DNA of 64,000 nt, taken from NCBI GenBank assembly GCA_910574455.1, contig CAJSYZ010000003.1:3347250-3411249 (forward strand), written 5' to 3'. The first letter of the stretch is position 1. Each line of letters begins with the position of its first letter. The notes under the pieces are model-generated. The model saw only the letters and a list, made by a program, of their open reading frames with translations, was not told where the DNA came from and did not search any database. This document shows, in pieces, positions 35,076 to 46,537 of this stretch. Made by a program: the position numbers and the translations under genes. This stretch comes from Trichaptum fuscoviolaceum. Its lineage: Eukaryota; Basidiomycota; Agaricomycetes; Hymenochaetales; Trichaptaceae.

Positions 35076-35451
35076 TGCATTTGCTACCGTAGTCACATCC
35101 CCCACTTCAATTTCTTTCGTACCGCAGGGCCCTTGACAAATGTGCTATTTATTTTTTCAACGCAATGTCATTATCACCATGATTGGTACTTTGCAAAGGA
35201 GTGAGACAGTCTGAAGACAGCGTGGAATAGTAAGGGGTCAATGTACTACAAACGACGATAAGCAACAATAAGCTTTGGGACGCATGTGCAGTTCAGGTTC
35301 ACATGCTTCACTTGATGGAATCACCTACCTCCAGGACGCCAGTTCGCGCCGCCCGACGCAACGCTGACGCGTACCATCCTCTACATTAGCCTTAGTTGAG
35401 GTTCCTTCATCGACCTTCCATATTCCCCCTCTCCTCTTCTTTCTTGACACG
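35076..35451. other. Intergenic region between Mgm101 and the thioredoxin-like gene
   Basis: 376 bases with both genes on the plus strand: 3' flank of Mgm101 and promoter of the next gene. No gene or repeat was recognised. Confidence 0.5.
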
Positions 35452-36667
35452 ATGAGGCTACCTTCCCTTGCTGTTGCGTCTCTTGCTCTTGTATCCAATG
35501 TCCAGGCACAATATTTCTCGGATGGGTGGAAGCCCGGACAGCCTGTTCGGAAAGCTGGAACAGGATACACTATACAGCCTTCCCCAACACATGCCGCTGG
35601 AGTTCCAGAGCAAACAGCGTCTGCGCAGAAGTCGCCGTTCGACTTGTCGACTTACCTCGAGATGGGACCCATCAAATCATTGTTCAGCCGGGCCGGTGTG
35701 AACATTACCGAGCGTCTGGAGGCAGCGCGATTACAGCAAGACGAGCTCTGGGACAGTAGAATACCGCTGATCACTGATGACAACTACAAAGACCTTATTG
35801 AAGAAGAGGAGTTTGGGTCCCTGGAGGAAGAGAAGGACCGGTTATGGTTCATTGTCATGTTCGTATCCGATGCTTCTTTTCACTGAGGCTTATTGACATG
35901 GGTAAATAGCTCTGTGACCTCTGCTCAGCGCGAAGGAATCTCGAAATTCGTGGACGAGCAGTTCGATTTGGCGTTCAATCTCACACAAGAAGCCGGAGAC
36001 CTGTCTCACGTTCGGTGGGGTCGTATCGACTACATGAACGTCACTGCTATCACGACCAAATGGGCTGTGTGGAGGTACGTTTCACAATACCAATTAATAC
36101 CAATTTCACCACATTGAAATGCATTTTAATATGATGTCGAAAGGGCGCCGTATCTTGTAGTCCTGAAGGATAGAGGTCAAACATTGCGCTTCTACAGGCC
36201 TGGCACAATCCGACTTCAAGGTGAAATTCTGCGGGAATTCTTGAAGCAGGATGCATGGGAGACGACTGCGCCGTGGAGATCCGTGTTTGCGCCTGGTGGA
36301 AGCAGGTACTAATGTTCTCATACTTGTGCCGTCCTTGACACTCACAGTTATCAGGGAATTCATTCTTGAATATCTTGCACTTGTTCTGACCAAAGTTTAC
36401 AACGTCGCTGTCATGGTTCCTCGTTGGTTATTACTCGTTATAACTGGCTCCATTGCCTCCGTTCTGGTCAACCTTCTTCACAATTCGAATTCGATATTTA
36501 ACTTCTTCCGATCGAAGAAGCCCGCCCCAAAGCTAAAATCGACAGTCCAGGGAGCTAAAGTACATTCTTCGACAGAACCTGTGCCCACAGCAGAGGTAGT
36601 CACAGTGGCGAGCGGAAGCAAAACGTCGAAGAGTGGCGCGAGCAAAAGGAAAGTGACCAAGAAATAA
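35452..36667 (+). CDS. ER thioredoxin-like membrane protein without a CxxC motif
   Basis: Four exons, 35452-35858, 35910-36074, 36144-36305 and 36355-36667, encode 348 residues. A signal peptide (MRLPSLAVASLALVSNVQA) precedes a lumenal region. The thioredoxin-like fold is suggested by strands and helices such as DRLWFIVISVTSAQREGISK, VRWGRIDYMNVTAITTKW and WRAPYLVVLKDRGQTLRFYR. No C-x-x-C is present where the redox site would sit, so catalysis is unlikely. A long hydrophobic helix (VAVMVPRWLLLVITGSIASV) anchors the protein, and a Lys/Ser-rich cytoplasmic tail ends KRKVTKK, a dilysine-type ER retrieval signal (K at -3 or -4 would be canonical; here the last residues are VTKK). The design recalls TMX-type ER proteins that hold clients without oxidising them. 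The function is inferred only. Confidence 0.65.
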
Positions 36668-37170
36668 CGATGCCTGCCAGTGCTGCGGAATGTTTCTTCT
36701 TGAGTGTCATTAATGATGAAGCGGGAGAGTGTATCTGAAAGGATGGTTAGTTTGCTTATTTTGTTTAATAATGTCCCACCACGATGTAACCATCAGTTAT
36801 TCATACCTGATCAACCTGATCATCGTATAATGATATCCTTGACCCTTGTGTATGATTTGGGCTACTTATAGAAATGCAGTTATATGACCGCGACCGTGGC
36901 TGTGAGAAGTAGAAACATCTCAACCTCGACCACGTCCTCTTGGCATTTACACATTCGAAAAGTTCCTCCGGCCTGGTGTCAGGAGAGGTTGGTTTAGAGA
37001 ATTCGGACGATACTACGCGACAAGGCACACGACCTCTTTCCTGAGGACACCCGTGGCCTTGGTATTGTTCGCCACCCCGAGACGTGTCTGCCACTGAAGC
37101 AGGATTTAGTATCCTCAGTGCACCGTATCTACTCAAAATCCCGGAGGTCTTCAGTCAGGCCAAGCTCGCT
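36668..37170. other. Intergenic region upstream of the carboxypeptidase gene
   Basis: 503 bases holding the 3' flank of the thioredoxin-like gene and the promoter of the Kex1-like gene. Open frames on the minus strand here have no recognisable protein. Nothing else was seen. Confidence 0.5.
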
Positions 37171-39621
37171 ATGTTTGCTATACTAGGACGGCAGCTGCCA
37201 AGTTATCTGCTGTTGGCTACGCTGGGGTTGCTGGCCTCCTTACCAGACGCAGGCGCGGCACCGACTGACGGTGCGCCGAATATACCTCCGTCCCCAATTT
37301 GCTTCGAAGATCGCTGATTGTCTTTATTTTTTCTTCAGTTCCTTCTGCCGCTTCGTTCTATGTTCCCTCTTTACCCGACCTACACCAGGATCCCTCACGA
37401 CCTCTCCATATTTATTCGGGTCACATTTCCTCTGACCCAGAGGCGGCGAAACTTCCTGATACTACAGTGTCAGCGCACTTGTTCTTCGTTCTTATAAAAG
37501 CACGACGTATTGCGGACAAAGAACGTACCTTGTTTTGGTTTAATGTGAGCTACTCGCACATATGCACGTCCCACAATGACCAACGGTTTTGTGCAGGGAG
37601 GACCGGGCTGCTCATCCTTTGATGGCTTAATGCTGGAAACCGGACCATTCCGTGTTGATGAAAACGGTGGGATCAAGACAGTCGATGGTGGATGGGAGGA
37701 GTACACAAACATGGTTTTCGGTATGTTACATTGGTATGACTTCAGACGCCGTCTGACAATTGGACTCTATGGAACCTTAGTTGACCAACCCGCGGGCACG
37801 GGATACTCATACACCAGCACAGATAGATTTGTGCATGAGCTCTCGGATGTGAGCAACGACTATGTATTCATTGTCTACTCACTCCTAACCAGTTCCACTG
37901 TAGGCGGCGGACCAAGTCGTCCAATTTATGCGCAACTTTTATGCGGTTTTCCCTGAACTAAAGGGGATGGATGTGAGGACACTATAACCATGTGCTTCGG
38001 ATTAGTCTAAAGTTCGGTTATCAGACATTCCTTGGGGGAGAAAGCTATGGCGGCCAGTATATTCCGTACATTGGTATGCTCTGACTCTATTATCTTTCAA
38101 ATCATGCGCTGACAATGCACTGCGTCCAGGCAATGCTATCCTTTCGTCCAATTTAGGGATTAACTTGAAGGGCTTAGCAATAGGCAATGGTTGGATTGAT
38201 GGTAGACATCAGTATCCAGCTTACCTTGACTATGCTGTGAAGCATGGAATAATCGAGGAGAACTCTGATGTATGTCTCCATTATTCGGTTCTCTTCGCCT
38301 GTGCTTTTCAATGACTATCGATTTAGCTCTGGAAGAAAGTGAAGCAAGAAACAGATGACTGTGTCACCGAGATGGATCGTATCACAGGTCCAGTTCCGGT
38401 ACAAATATCAAAGTGCGAAGGTCTTGTTAGCTCTGTTGCATTGAGCCATCGGACAAAGTGCGCAATTTTGTTATCGTAAGAAAGAAAGCTTATTGATTAA
38501 CTACATTATTTAGCGAAAGCGGCCAAGACATGTGCATGAATGTTTACGATGTGCGCCTATACGATGCAGTACCCGCATGTGGCATGAACTGGCCCCCTGG
38601 TTTACAAGAAGTCACGAAGTATTTGGACGTAAGTGAAAACGTACCATATTGTGCAAGTCTACAGTCTGAATGCACCCACGCAGCGTAAAGATGTTGTACG
38701 TGCATTTCATGCAGAGGCCAAGCCAGGATCATGGACAGAATGTGATGGCCGAGTGGGGCGACAACTACGGAACGAGCACTCAAACTCTTCGATTACTATT
38801 CTGCCGAGTGTGATTGAAAAAGTTCCGGTAATGCTGTTCGCCGGCGATCAAGATTTTATCTGCAATTATATGGGTATTGAAAGCCTGATCAAAGAGATGG
38901 AGTGGTCTGGTGAAAAAGGATTGGGGGTAAGTTGTCTTTGCTGTAACTTAAGATTTAGATACTCAATATGGTCTAGACTGTAGAAACAAAGACCTGGTCT
39001 GTCAATGGCGTACCAGCTGGGACATGGGTTGAATCACGAGGTTTAACTTATGTGAAGATCTTCAACTCTTCGCATATGGTTCCATTCGATCTGCCCCATG
39101 TTGCGCACGACATGATCCTTCGCTTTATGGGCATGAACTTCTCCGCGATAGTAGATGGTACGGCATTGATTCCGAGTAAAGTCGGAGACGATGAGAAGCC
39201 AGTGCCTGTTGTGCTCGAAGGGCAAGATGATTCTAAATCATCACTGCCTGGAGGAACAAGTAAAACTCCAGAGCAGGATAAGGCGATGTGGGAAGGTAAA
39301 GTTCCCAATATACGGTCAAAGTGTATTTTGGCTGATTATGAGTTAGCTTATTACAACGCTGGCTCTGCGGCACTGGTCCTTGTACTTATTGCTCTTGCTA
39401 TCGGACTCTTCCTGTTCTGCCGCAGAAGGAGAACGGGTAGGGTTGTTATTGGGATACCTGAGGAATCAATTCCTCTTAGCCAAAACATCGCTGGTGTCCC
39501 CATGAATGGACATGAAGATGACGGTGATTACAAGGGGAAAGGCAGAGCACACGAAGGAACTGCCATCTTTGATGTTGGGAGCGATGACGAAGGAGAGTAT
39601 CATGATTCACGACAAAAGTAG
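37171..39621 (+). CDS. Kex1-like serine carboxypeptidase (S10), Golgi membrane
   Basis: Eleven exons encode 629 residues: 37171-37270, 37339-37544, 37597-37720, 37781-37848, 37904-37972, 38025-38073, 38130-38269, 38327-38457, 38514-38628, 38684-38926 and 38977-39621. A signal peptide ([19 protein letters not shown]) is followed by the S10 fold: [18 protein letters not shown] (oxyanion region), [14 protein letters not shown], the nucleophile in [16 protein letters not shown], the aspartate in [16 protein letters not shown] and the histidine in [18 protein letters not shown] single membrane helix ([17 protein letters not shown]) and an acidic cytoplasmic tail complete the Kex1 design. Kex1 trims C-terminal Lys and Arg left by Kex2 cleavage of secreted precursors and pheromones in the late Golgi. 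The order Ser-Asp-His and the length agree with the family. Confidence 0.93.
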
Positions 39622-40168
39622 ATATTATAAAGTAGACGCATTCATTATCTCTTGCATTATTTTTACTTTTTTTGTCTCTTGGAAGCATCACAGGATATTA
39701 TAATATTATTTATTTGCAATAAATGTGTGCATCATGGTTTGACCAAACCGTCAAAGCTACATAGTAGCACAACGGAAGGTACAGGAATATGACGCCCCGC
39801 GCTCGCTCCTCAGCAACCATCTTCTCCCCCATGCACGGAGAATCAACACCCAAGAGTGGACTCATCCGACGCGGAGTGCAAACGAGGACAGCTGTAACGA
39901 ACAGAAGGCGGTCAGTCTGGTGAGCATCAACCTTCCGGGGAAGGGACGCCTCGCTCTGCCAACCAGAATACATAACACCATCAGCAACTAGGCAGTGCCC
40001 GCCAAAAGGGCTGGAGCTTCAAAAGGTTGGATAGACACCATAAAGAAAACAGAAAGAGAGCAAAACGAAAATTTATAATCAACTTGTTTACTCTTATTTG
40101 CTTCTCAGGACCCTGAGGCCCCATTTTGAGCAAGTGACACGCGACGTGCTTGAGCAGTTGATCGTTCC
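39622..40168. other. Intergenic region between Kex1-like and Spc19 genes
   Basis: 547 bases. Two minus-strand open frames at 39710-39973 and 39981-40259 show no recognisable protein and look like chance. It holds the Kex1 3' UTR and the Spc19 promoter. Confidence 0.45.
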
Positions 40169-40861
40169 ATGTCGCGTCCAAGTCGCGTTCCTCGCCAGTC
40201 GCTATTCCCCTCTGCTTCACAAACCCACAAGACTGAGGACCATGTACCATGCAGCCCAAACCTGCTTGAATGCGTGCAGAATCTAGCTGACGTCTGTGCG
40301 GAAACCCACGATGCTCAGAACGTACTCCGGAATGGCACGTACGATTTGAAGCGAATGAGCCGAGTCTTGGAAAATCAACGCGTGAGTGCGATTAGAACGT
40401 GCAATAAAAATAACTAAAACTAATCCAGTGACTGTATGCAGCTGTTCCTATTTGTCAATGAATCAACCGTCAGGAAATACAAAGAGGACCTGACGGAAGA
40501 GATTGAGCCTCAGATACTAGAGCTAGTTGAGCTTGCGAAGAAAGGTTTGAAGACCCTTGAGAGAAAGAAACAGTCTTTACAAGCCCAGGTACTCCACTCG
40601 TAATGTTTCACAGTACCATGCTAATTGCACTTGCCAGGCTGGACACGTCCCTGTGGTGAAGGCGGCTACACATCGTAGTGCTGCTGCGAGGATCGAGGAA
40701 AGGCGGCTCCAGCTATTATCGAAACAAAGACAGGCTCTGGAAAAAGATCTCAGAGAACTTCAGGACGAGATACATGCTTTGGTGCGGATCATAGCCTTAT
40801 GCTCTGTTGCTTCACGTCCTCATTATGCTCTCAGGAAACGGGCTACGATATGTCTACTTAG
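40169..40861 (+). CDS. SPC19: DASH/Dam1 complex subunit Spc19
   Basis: Four exons, 40169-40381, 40442-40588, 40638-40781 and 40835-40861, encode 176 residues. The first two thirds match the Spc19 pattern: CSPNLLECVQNLADVCAETH, then VLRNGTYDLKRMSRVLENQR, LFLFVNESTVRKYKEDLTEE and EIEPQILELVELAKKGLKTL. A third helix (AARIEERRLQLLSKQRQALE, continuing KDLRELQDEIHALE) forms a coiled coil. The last exon is 27 nt and ends GYDMST. Spc19 is one of ten DASH subunits that form rings on kinetochore microtubules. Small size and helical content fit. The call rests on helix pattern and motif positions, so it is somewhat less certain than for the enzymes. Confidence 0.78.
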
Positions 40862-41017
40862 GACCAACACTTCTACTTTCAATATCCAGTCACCAAAGGT
40901 GTATTTCTTAACAAACATCTGTATATCAAAACATGTATCTGCTATTGTTTTAATAAATTATACCCATGCATGTGCAAATGCTACAACTTGAAAACGAAAT
41001 GGTATAAAGATCAAAAT

Positions 41018-43472
41018 TTAAGCCCAAGGATTCTCTTCGTTAGGAGGAAACACCACTCTATCTACCGTGACTCTGGCATGAGGAGGTGGGGTAGAGGAGC
41101 GCGCAACGTCTAGATCCGCTACTTCCACGACAGTTTCCGTATTCTCTGACTTGCGATGGTCAGTGGCCTCGCTGGTCGGCTCGACTTCCGCCACATTCTG
41201 CAGCCCCTCATCTTCTACCTTCGAATCGGGGATAAACACACCCTTCGTAAACGCTCTCCGCCACCCTGATCCACGAACAGCAGGTTCACCCTTTCTTCGT
41301 TCTCGAGTATTCTCTTCTTCGGCAGCACCCTCGTTCTCGACAATTAGGTCAACAGCATCAGCAGGCAACTGCTTTGCCTGAGTGGCACGGCTGACAGGCG
41401 AAGGTGGTACCTGACGGTCTATAGAAGAGCTATTTGACCGACCTTCGCGCAGTTGTGGTGATACGGACAATGCTGGTGAGTGACTGAGGTGAGGACTATC
41501 CAAACGACGAGAGTCCTTCGTCCATCCTAAGCGAACGCCGCCTTCGGGCGTTGGCATGTTAAGATCGGCCTTGTCAATGATAGGACTTCCTCCCCTATAG
41601 TCATCGACGTAAACACGCGGAGCAGATGCACTATCCACCCTCGGACGCCCGTCGCGTCCTTTGCCCTTGCCATTCGCCGGAACACCAAAAGCGACTGAGC
41701 TCCCTCCTGAAGAATGCCTACTCATGTTAGGTGCTTGTGACATGGCGCCATATGCAGCCACACGCTTCTGCCCGACCAGCAAGCCAGGAGCACCACGTAT
41801 GGGCGAGAAATATGCACCCCTTTCATCTCTCAGAACACGCTCTTCCTCATCCCACATCTCTCTCCTTGCCCACTCAGAACTCGCATCGATACAAGGATAA
41901 TGATAATCGCCGAACAGCAGGTGCCGACTTTGTTGGTAAAGCTGCTCGTCATCCTCTTCCACGTCGCCGAATGGTAGTTCAAATCCTTTTTGTTCCGACT
42001 GAAGCTTTTCCTGAGCGGGACTGATGAGATCACGAGCGTTGTGAACAACAGCATCGGCTTGATCCGCCATCAAAGGTGCATACACTTCTTCATCATCGCT
42101 GTCGCCTCCGATGTTTCTGCTCGTAGTTCCATTCCGTTCCGTCACTTCAGCGGGCATGGGTAGCCAGTATTTTTGTTGACCCCCTTTAGCATATCGCAAA
42201 CCCGCCTTTATGCGCCGTTCTCGTCCAGTTCCTTGGTGAATGAACCCTTCCGCGGGCTCGAATGCCCTATAGTCCATTCCTTCGCCCCTCAAAGTCGCCT
42301 TGGTATCCTCGATTACGTCTCTCAACCCAAAAGCGTCGCGGAAGGCATAATACATCGGCATTCGAGCGGCGTACATGAGTTTCCTGTCAATGTAGTCCGT
42401 ATGCGAAAAGGCATACATATGGGCAATAGCGAACAAAGGCATTTCGAGGCAAATCATAGTGTCAGTCAAGCCCAGCGAAATGTGCTCGCTATCAGTGTAT
42501 GGCCCGAGTTTCCTGATAGCTCCAGCTGCAACAAGAATAGATATTGCGAAGGATTGCCAGAATGAAAAGAACAGAATTCCCTTTACACAAAGGAACTTCG
42601 GCATTGGTCTGGTGACGAATCGCGAAGCTTCAACAAATGTTGACAAAATGAGTTAGAGAAACGCACCTAAATGGCTTCAGGTCATCATTGATACACATCC
42701 AAAATAAGGCGAGGCAATAAAGACTCAGGCAAATACTGATGTTATACACGACGCTGACGTAGAGATAGCCAGAATTGGCTCGCAAATTTCCTTCATTATA
42801 TTTGCCTACAGCCTTCAAGATGAGGGTCGCCGCTGCGAGAATTGGTTTCACCTCAACGTACTCTATTATCAGTTTCTTTTCATAAGCAAGATATAGCGAC
42901 AGGAGGGTAAATTATAACGTACGAATAATGCCTCTCTTCAAGAATAGGAACATGTATGGGTCACTAACGTCAATCTCCGCCCTGAAAAGGCTAACAGGAA
43001 ACACCGATCGCTTGGGCTCTCTTCCATGGAGTAGGATGAGTAGCGAGCGCTCTCCGCCTAGGTATCCGAGCAATAAGTTGAAGAAACAGTAAATCACAAA
43101 TGCCTATTCATAGTGGTCAGTATCTAATTCGGAGGACGAGCAGCATTGCATACCTCGTATATGTCGCGTATTGCATCAATGACAAAAGCAGCGTTCAGTG
43201 AGAAAAGCGAGATGAGTGAAGCAACTCCGTAAATCGGCACCATGAGCATTATACGAATGACCATCCTATGACGCGAACTATTAGTCAAGACCACGAAGCA
43301 AGAACAAACAAACGTACCTTTGAAGCATAGGCTTGCGATAATTTTTCAGATGCAAATAGATAGACATGAAGGATACAAACACAGAGAATACAGTGCACAA
43401 GCCAGCAAGAAGTAACAATGGGAAGGGCAATGCAGACCCGGACCCCTCTCCAGGAGGTGCATCTAAGACCAT
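41018..43472 (-). CDS. DUF300/TMEM184-type multipass membrane protein
   Basis: Five exons, 43472-43318, 43265-43154, 43103-42923, 42862-42667 and 42608-41018, encode 744 residues. The first ATG after the frame opens (MVLDAPPGEG) was taken. Seven helices match the organic solute transporter alpha/TMEM184 family: LPFPLLLLAGLCTVFSVFVS, then MSIYLHLKNYRKPMLQRMVI with RIMLMVPIYGVASLISLFS, AFVIYCFFNLLLGYLGGERS, IIQYVEVKPILAAATLILK, GYLYVSVVYNISICLSLYCL and FLCVKGILFFSFWQSFAISI. The signature LHGREPKRSVFP lies in a loop. After the last helix a disordered acidic cytoplasmic tail of about 450 residues follows. Family members sit in vacuolar or plasma membranes; the transported solute, if any, is unknown in fungi. 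Confidence 0.88.
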
Positions 43473-43947
43473 CGCGTATACGTGACTGAGGTTGTGGCAC
43501 AACCAAGTCTAGTTTGACATCGGCTTTCCCTCTTCTTATTGATGCTCCCCTCAGAAGCTGCGAGTGGTATAGAAGAAAGAGGTGATGCACGGTCGCGGTT
43601 GTTGTGGATGTTCAACGTTCAGCACAGTCACTGCGGAAGTGCGCCCATGTGCTCGTGACTGCGCGTCATGAATGTTCAGGGCACCTCAGCCTGAGCCTGA
43701 GTGCCATCATCATCATGGCATAGTACTAGTATTAGTAGTATCGTGGGAACACTTCTAATGGGCTTCTTTAATGACTTCCGGACTGTTCACAAACTACATA
43801 TTTCATGAGATGTATGTTATTCACAGGTACTATATGGTAATAATATTTTTTCAGACTATATCAGAACAAAAAGACTGACGGATCTGATGTAGTACCCGCA
43901 TATGCGAGTTTACATGCATTTTGTACTTGAGTCATTTCGAAACATAT
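43473..43947. other. Intergenic region between DUF300 and gephyrin-type genes
   Basis: 475 bases between two minus-strand genes: DUF300 promoter and gephyrin 3' flank. It contains a short run of CCTGAG-like repeats near 43688-43703 and ACTAGTATTAGTAGTAT near 43724-43740. No gene was seen. Confidence 0.45.
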
Positions 43948-46389
43948 TCAGTTACGGAGCGTCTGTAAGTCCCCTATAAGCATTGCGTCGACGAGCTCAC
44001 CGGTTGAGATTTCGGCTGGTGCGTTATCCTTCTTCTGCGGAAGAATAACCAGGCCATTTGCACCGCTCAGGCTGGCAATACGACTAGACCGTTGACCACC
44101 CGTACTCTGAGCACAGAAACCACTCGGACCTGCACTTACTATGACACGATGGAATTCAGTACGAGGGTCGAGGCGCATCGAATGAGTGATCTATCGGATG
44201 ATGTTAATACCGACTTGAGGCCTTTAAAGTTCAGAAGATCCTACTTACACGAGCTTGAACACGCGGCAACTGGCATTTTTCATCAGGCCAGCCTCCGAGC
44301 TTGCGAAGTGCAGGTATGACGAAGATGTAGAAACACACCAGTGCAGACGCAGGGTTTCCAGGCAAAGCAAACAATGGTTTGCTAAACCCTTCATCTCCGC
44401 ATGGTATTGTTGCAAACGTCGTCGGTTTCCCCGGTTTAATCGTTACCCGCCCGAAGTGAATAGTTCCACCAAGGCGTGTCTCTATCACGGGCTTCAGTAA
44501 GTCCGAAGCGCCCATGGAAGTACCTCCTGTGGTGAGGACAATGTCCGCCTGCTCGAGACCTGTTTTAAGAGCGGTAATGTGTGATTGTATGCTATCGTTG
44601 TTGAAGACTGTTATTACAGGAATCTCAATTTAGAATCATTGACTCACTCATCTTTGACAATTCCAAGATCTATGACCTCGTATCCGTAAGTTTCTAGTAC
44701 TGTCTGCAGAGATGGTCGATTTGTGTCGTATATGCCAGTCCAGCCCTCTTTGGGGTCAGTAGTCTGGCCAGCTTGCGGTACCTGAAGGTCCACAATTTCG
44801 TTCCCCGTACTCATGATGGCAACGACTGGCTTCTTATGGACCAAAACCTGTTGAGTTACTGAGTACCCGCATCATTATACTAGATATATTGATCTGTCAA
44901 AATACCTCTTTTCGCCCCACAAAAGCCAGGGTTCCAATTTCGCCTCCGGTCCCCCGCAAAATCTCTCCCTTGCGCAACACAAGATCACCCTTTCTCACAT
45001 CCGATCCCGGAGAGCGAATGTTTTCTCCTGGTGTTGTCTGTACCAGCGTTCTAACTTCAGTTTCCTCCCCATCTGGGGTGGCAGATACGAGCTCGGTATC
45101 TTCCACGGTGACAACACTGTCTGTCCCAGAAGGCAATGGGGCGCCAGTATTAATCCGATAGATTACGCCGGTGGGTAATGATGTCGCAAGTGTATGAGTC
45201 TGAGGCGTGACGACACGGTAAACACCAGCAGGGTCTGTTGCTGTTGTGATGTTTGCTTCAATCAATACGTCTGAGAGATTTTCATAGATACGAAGTCTTA
45301 CAACGCACGGCATAACCATCCATGTTTGTAGTGTTTGATGATGGTACATCACCAGGAGCAAACACATCTTCCGCAAGAACACTTTCTCTCAAACGAGGCG
45401 TTACCTTCATAATCGTCCTTCAGATAATCCATTGTCGTAATATAAATTCGAGGTGTATCACGTACCGGAGATATCTCCTGGGCAGTTGCCTTGATCTGGC
45501 TCATTATGATATGTAGAGCATTTTCAAAAGAAATGAGTGGGTAAGGTGATTTTCTTTCCCTAGACGCCGCTTTCAAATTGTATTGAGGGACTGAATGTAC
45601 TGGTTCTTATTCAGACTTACCTGTGAAATTTAGCCCATCACTAGTAGACAGGCGAGGGTTGGGATGTGCATGACTGTGAGAATGATCATGAGAATGACGA
45701 TGCTGGTGGTGATGGTGGACGTGTGCTTCCGAATGTCCTTGAGTGCTAGACTTAATCGGGTCTACACCTTTTGCAAGCGTCGAATGCAGCTCCTTCCCAG
45801 ATCCACCCTTTATAAGCTCGAGAGCATGCTTGACAACACCGGCGTCTAGCAAGGCCGTCAGATTCTCTCTGACAGCCTTAGCACTTCCTGGTAAGGTTAC
45901 CAGCAAGGTGTCTCGAATCGTCCCAGCGATTGGACGGGAAAGGGCAGCTAATGGTGTGATAGCAATCGAAGATGAAAGCAAAAGATGCACTATTCCAGGC
46001 GCTTCACGTTCAAGTACTGGTTGTACAGCCTATTAATGTTTTCAGGATTGTCAGCTAGATTATAAGGAATGTATGTATACGAACTTTACCTCAGGAGTCC
46101 TATCTCGTACACCAAAGCCTGTCCCACCTGTTGTGATTATCCAATCCACTTCACCAGAGCCACTCCACTCTCGAACAGTCCTCCTGATGGCCTTCTCATC
46201 GTCTGAAACAATGCGCGCCTCTACGACTTGGAAATCTCCAAGTACGAGCAGATCTTTGATCAACGGTCCAGACTTGTCTGCAGCGGCATCCTGAGATGCT
46301 GTGTCACTGACTAACGAGGAAGTCAATGTGAGGTCATCCGGGTTTGAATCTACAGCTATACCTGTTAATATCGCAACGCGGTAGGACAT
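43948..46389 (-). CDS. Gephyrin/Cnx1-type molybdenum cofactor enzyme (MogA-MoeA fusion)
   Basis: Eight exons, 46389-46090, 46029-45621, 45569-45466, 45404-45302, 45240-44906, 44847-44648, 44591-44249 and 44190-43948, encode 678 residues. The N-terminal MogA-like G domain (about 1-170) carries VDWIITTGGTGFGVRDRTPE and PLAALSRPIAGTIRDTLLV with LPGSAKAVRENL; it adenylylates molybdopterin. A histidine-rich linker (HVHHHHQHRHSHDHSHSHAH) follows. The C-terminal MoeA-like E domain contains NTTNMDGYAVRSTDPAGVYR, RINTGAPLPSGTDSVVTVED, VVAIMSTGNEIVDL, DIVLTTGGTSMGASDLLKP and PLFALPGNPASALVCF; it inserts molybdate. The product serves nitrate reductase, sulfite oxidase and xanthine dehydrogenase. Domain order matches animal gephyrin. 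The linker-to-E junction has an alternative acceptor (30-nt against 51-nt intron), both in frame. Confidence 0.95.
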
Positions 46390-46537
46390 GATCGTAGTTG
46401 GTATGAGAAAGAAGGAAGATCGAGATTGTGGGTCGTTTAACCAAAAGAGATAACTTCAAGATAAGATAAGATTACAACCAAACTCAAGTTGAAGATAAGA
46501 TACTGCTAGTAGATATAGAGCCCATTTGAAAACTAAA

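Noticed and set aside
39710..40259. Two minus-strand frames between the Kex1-like and Spc19 genes
   Set aside because: No start context, splice continuity or recognisable domain; the second overlaps the first Spc19 exon.
45241..45301. A 31-34-nt intron in the gephyrin-type gene
   Set aside because: Using the acceptor at 45241 yields DGYAVRSTDPAGVYR, close to the family pattern, with a 61-nt intron.
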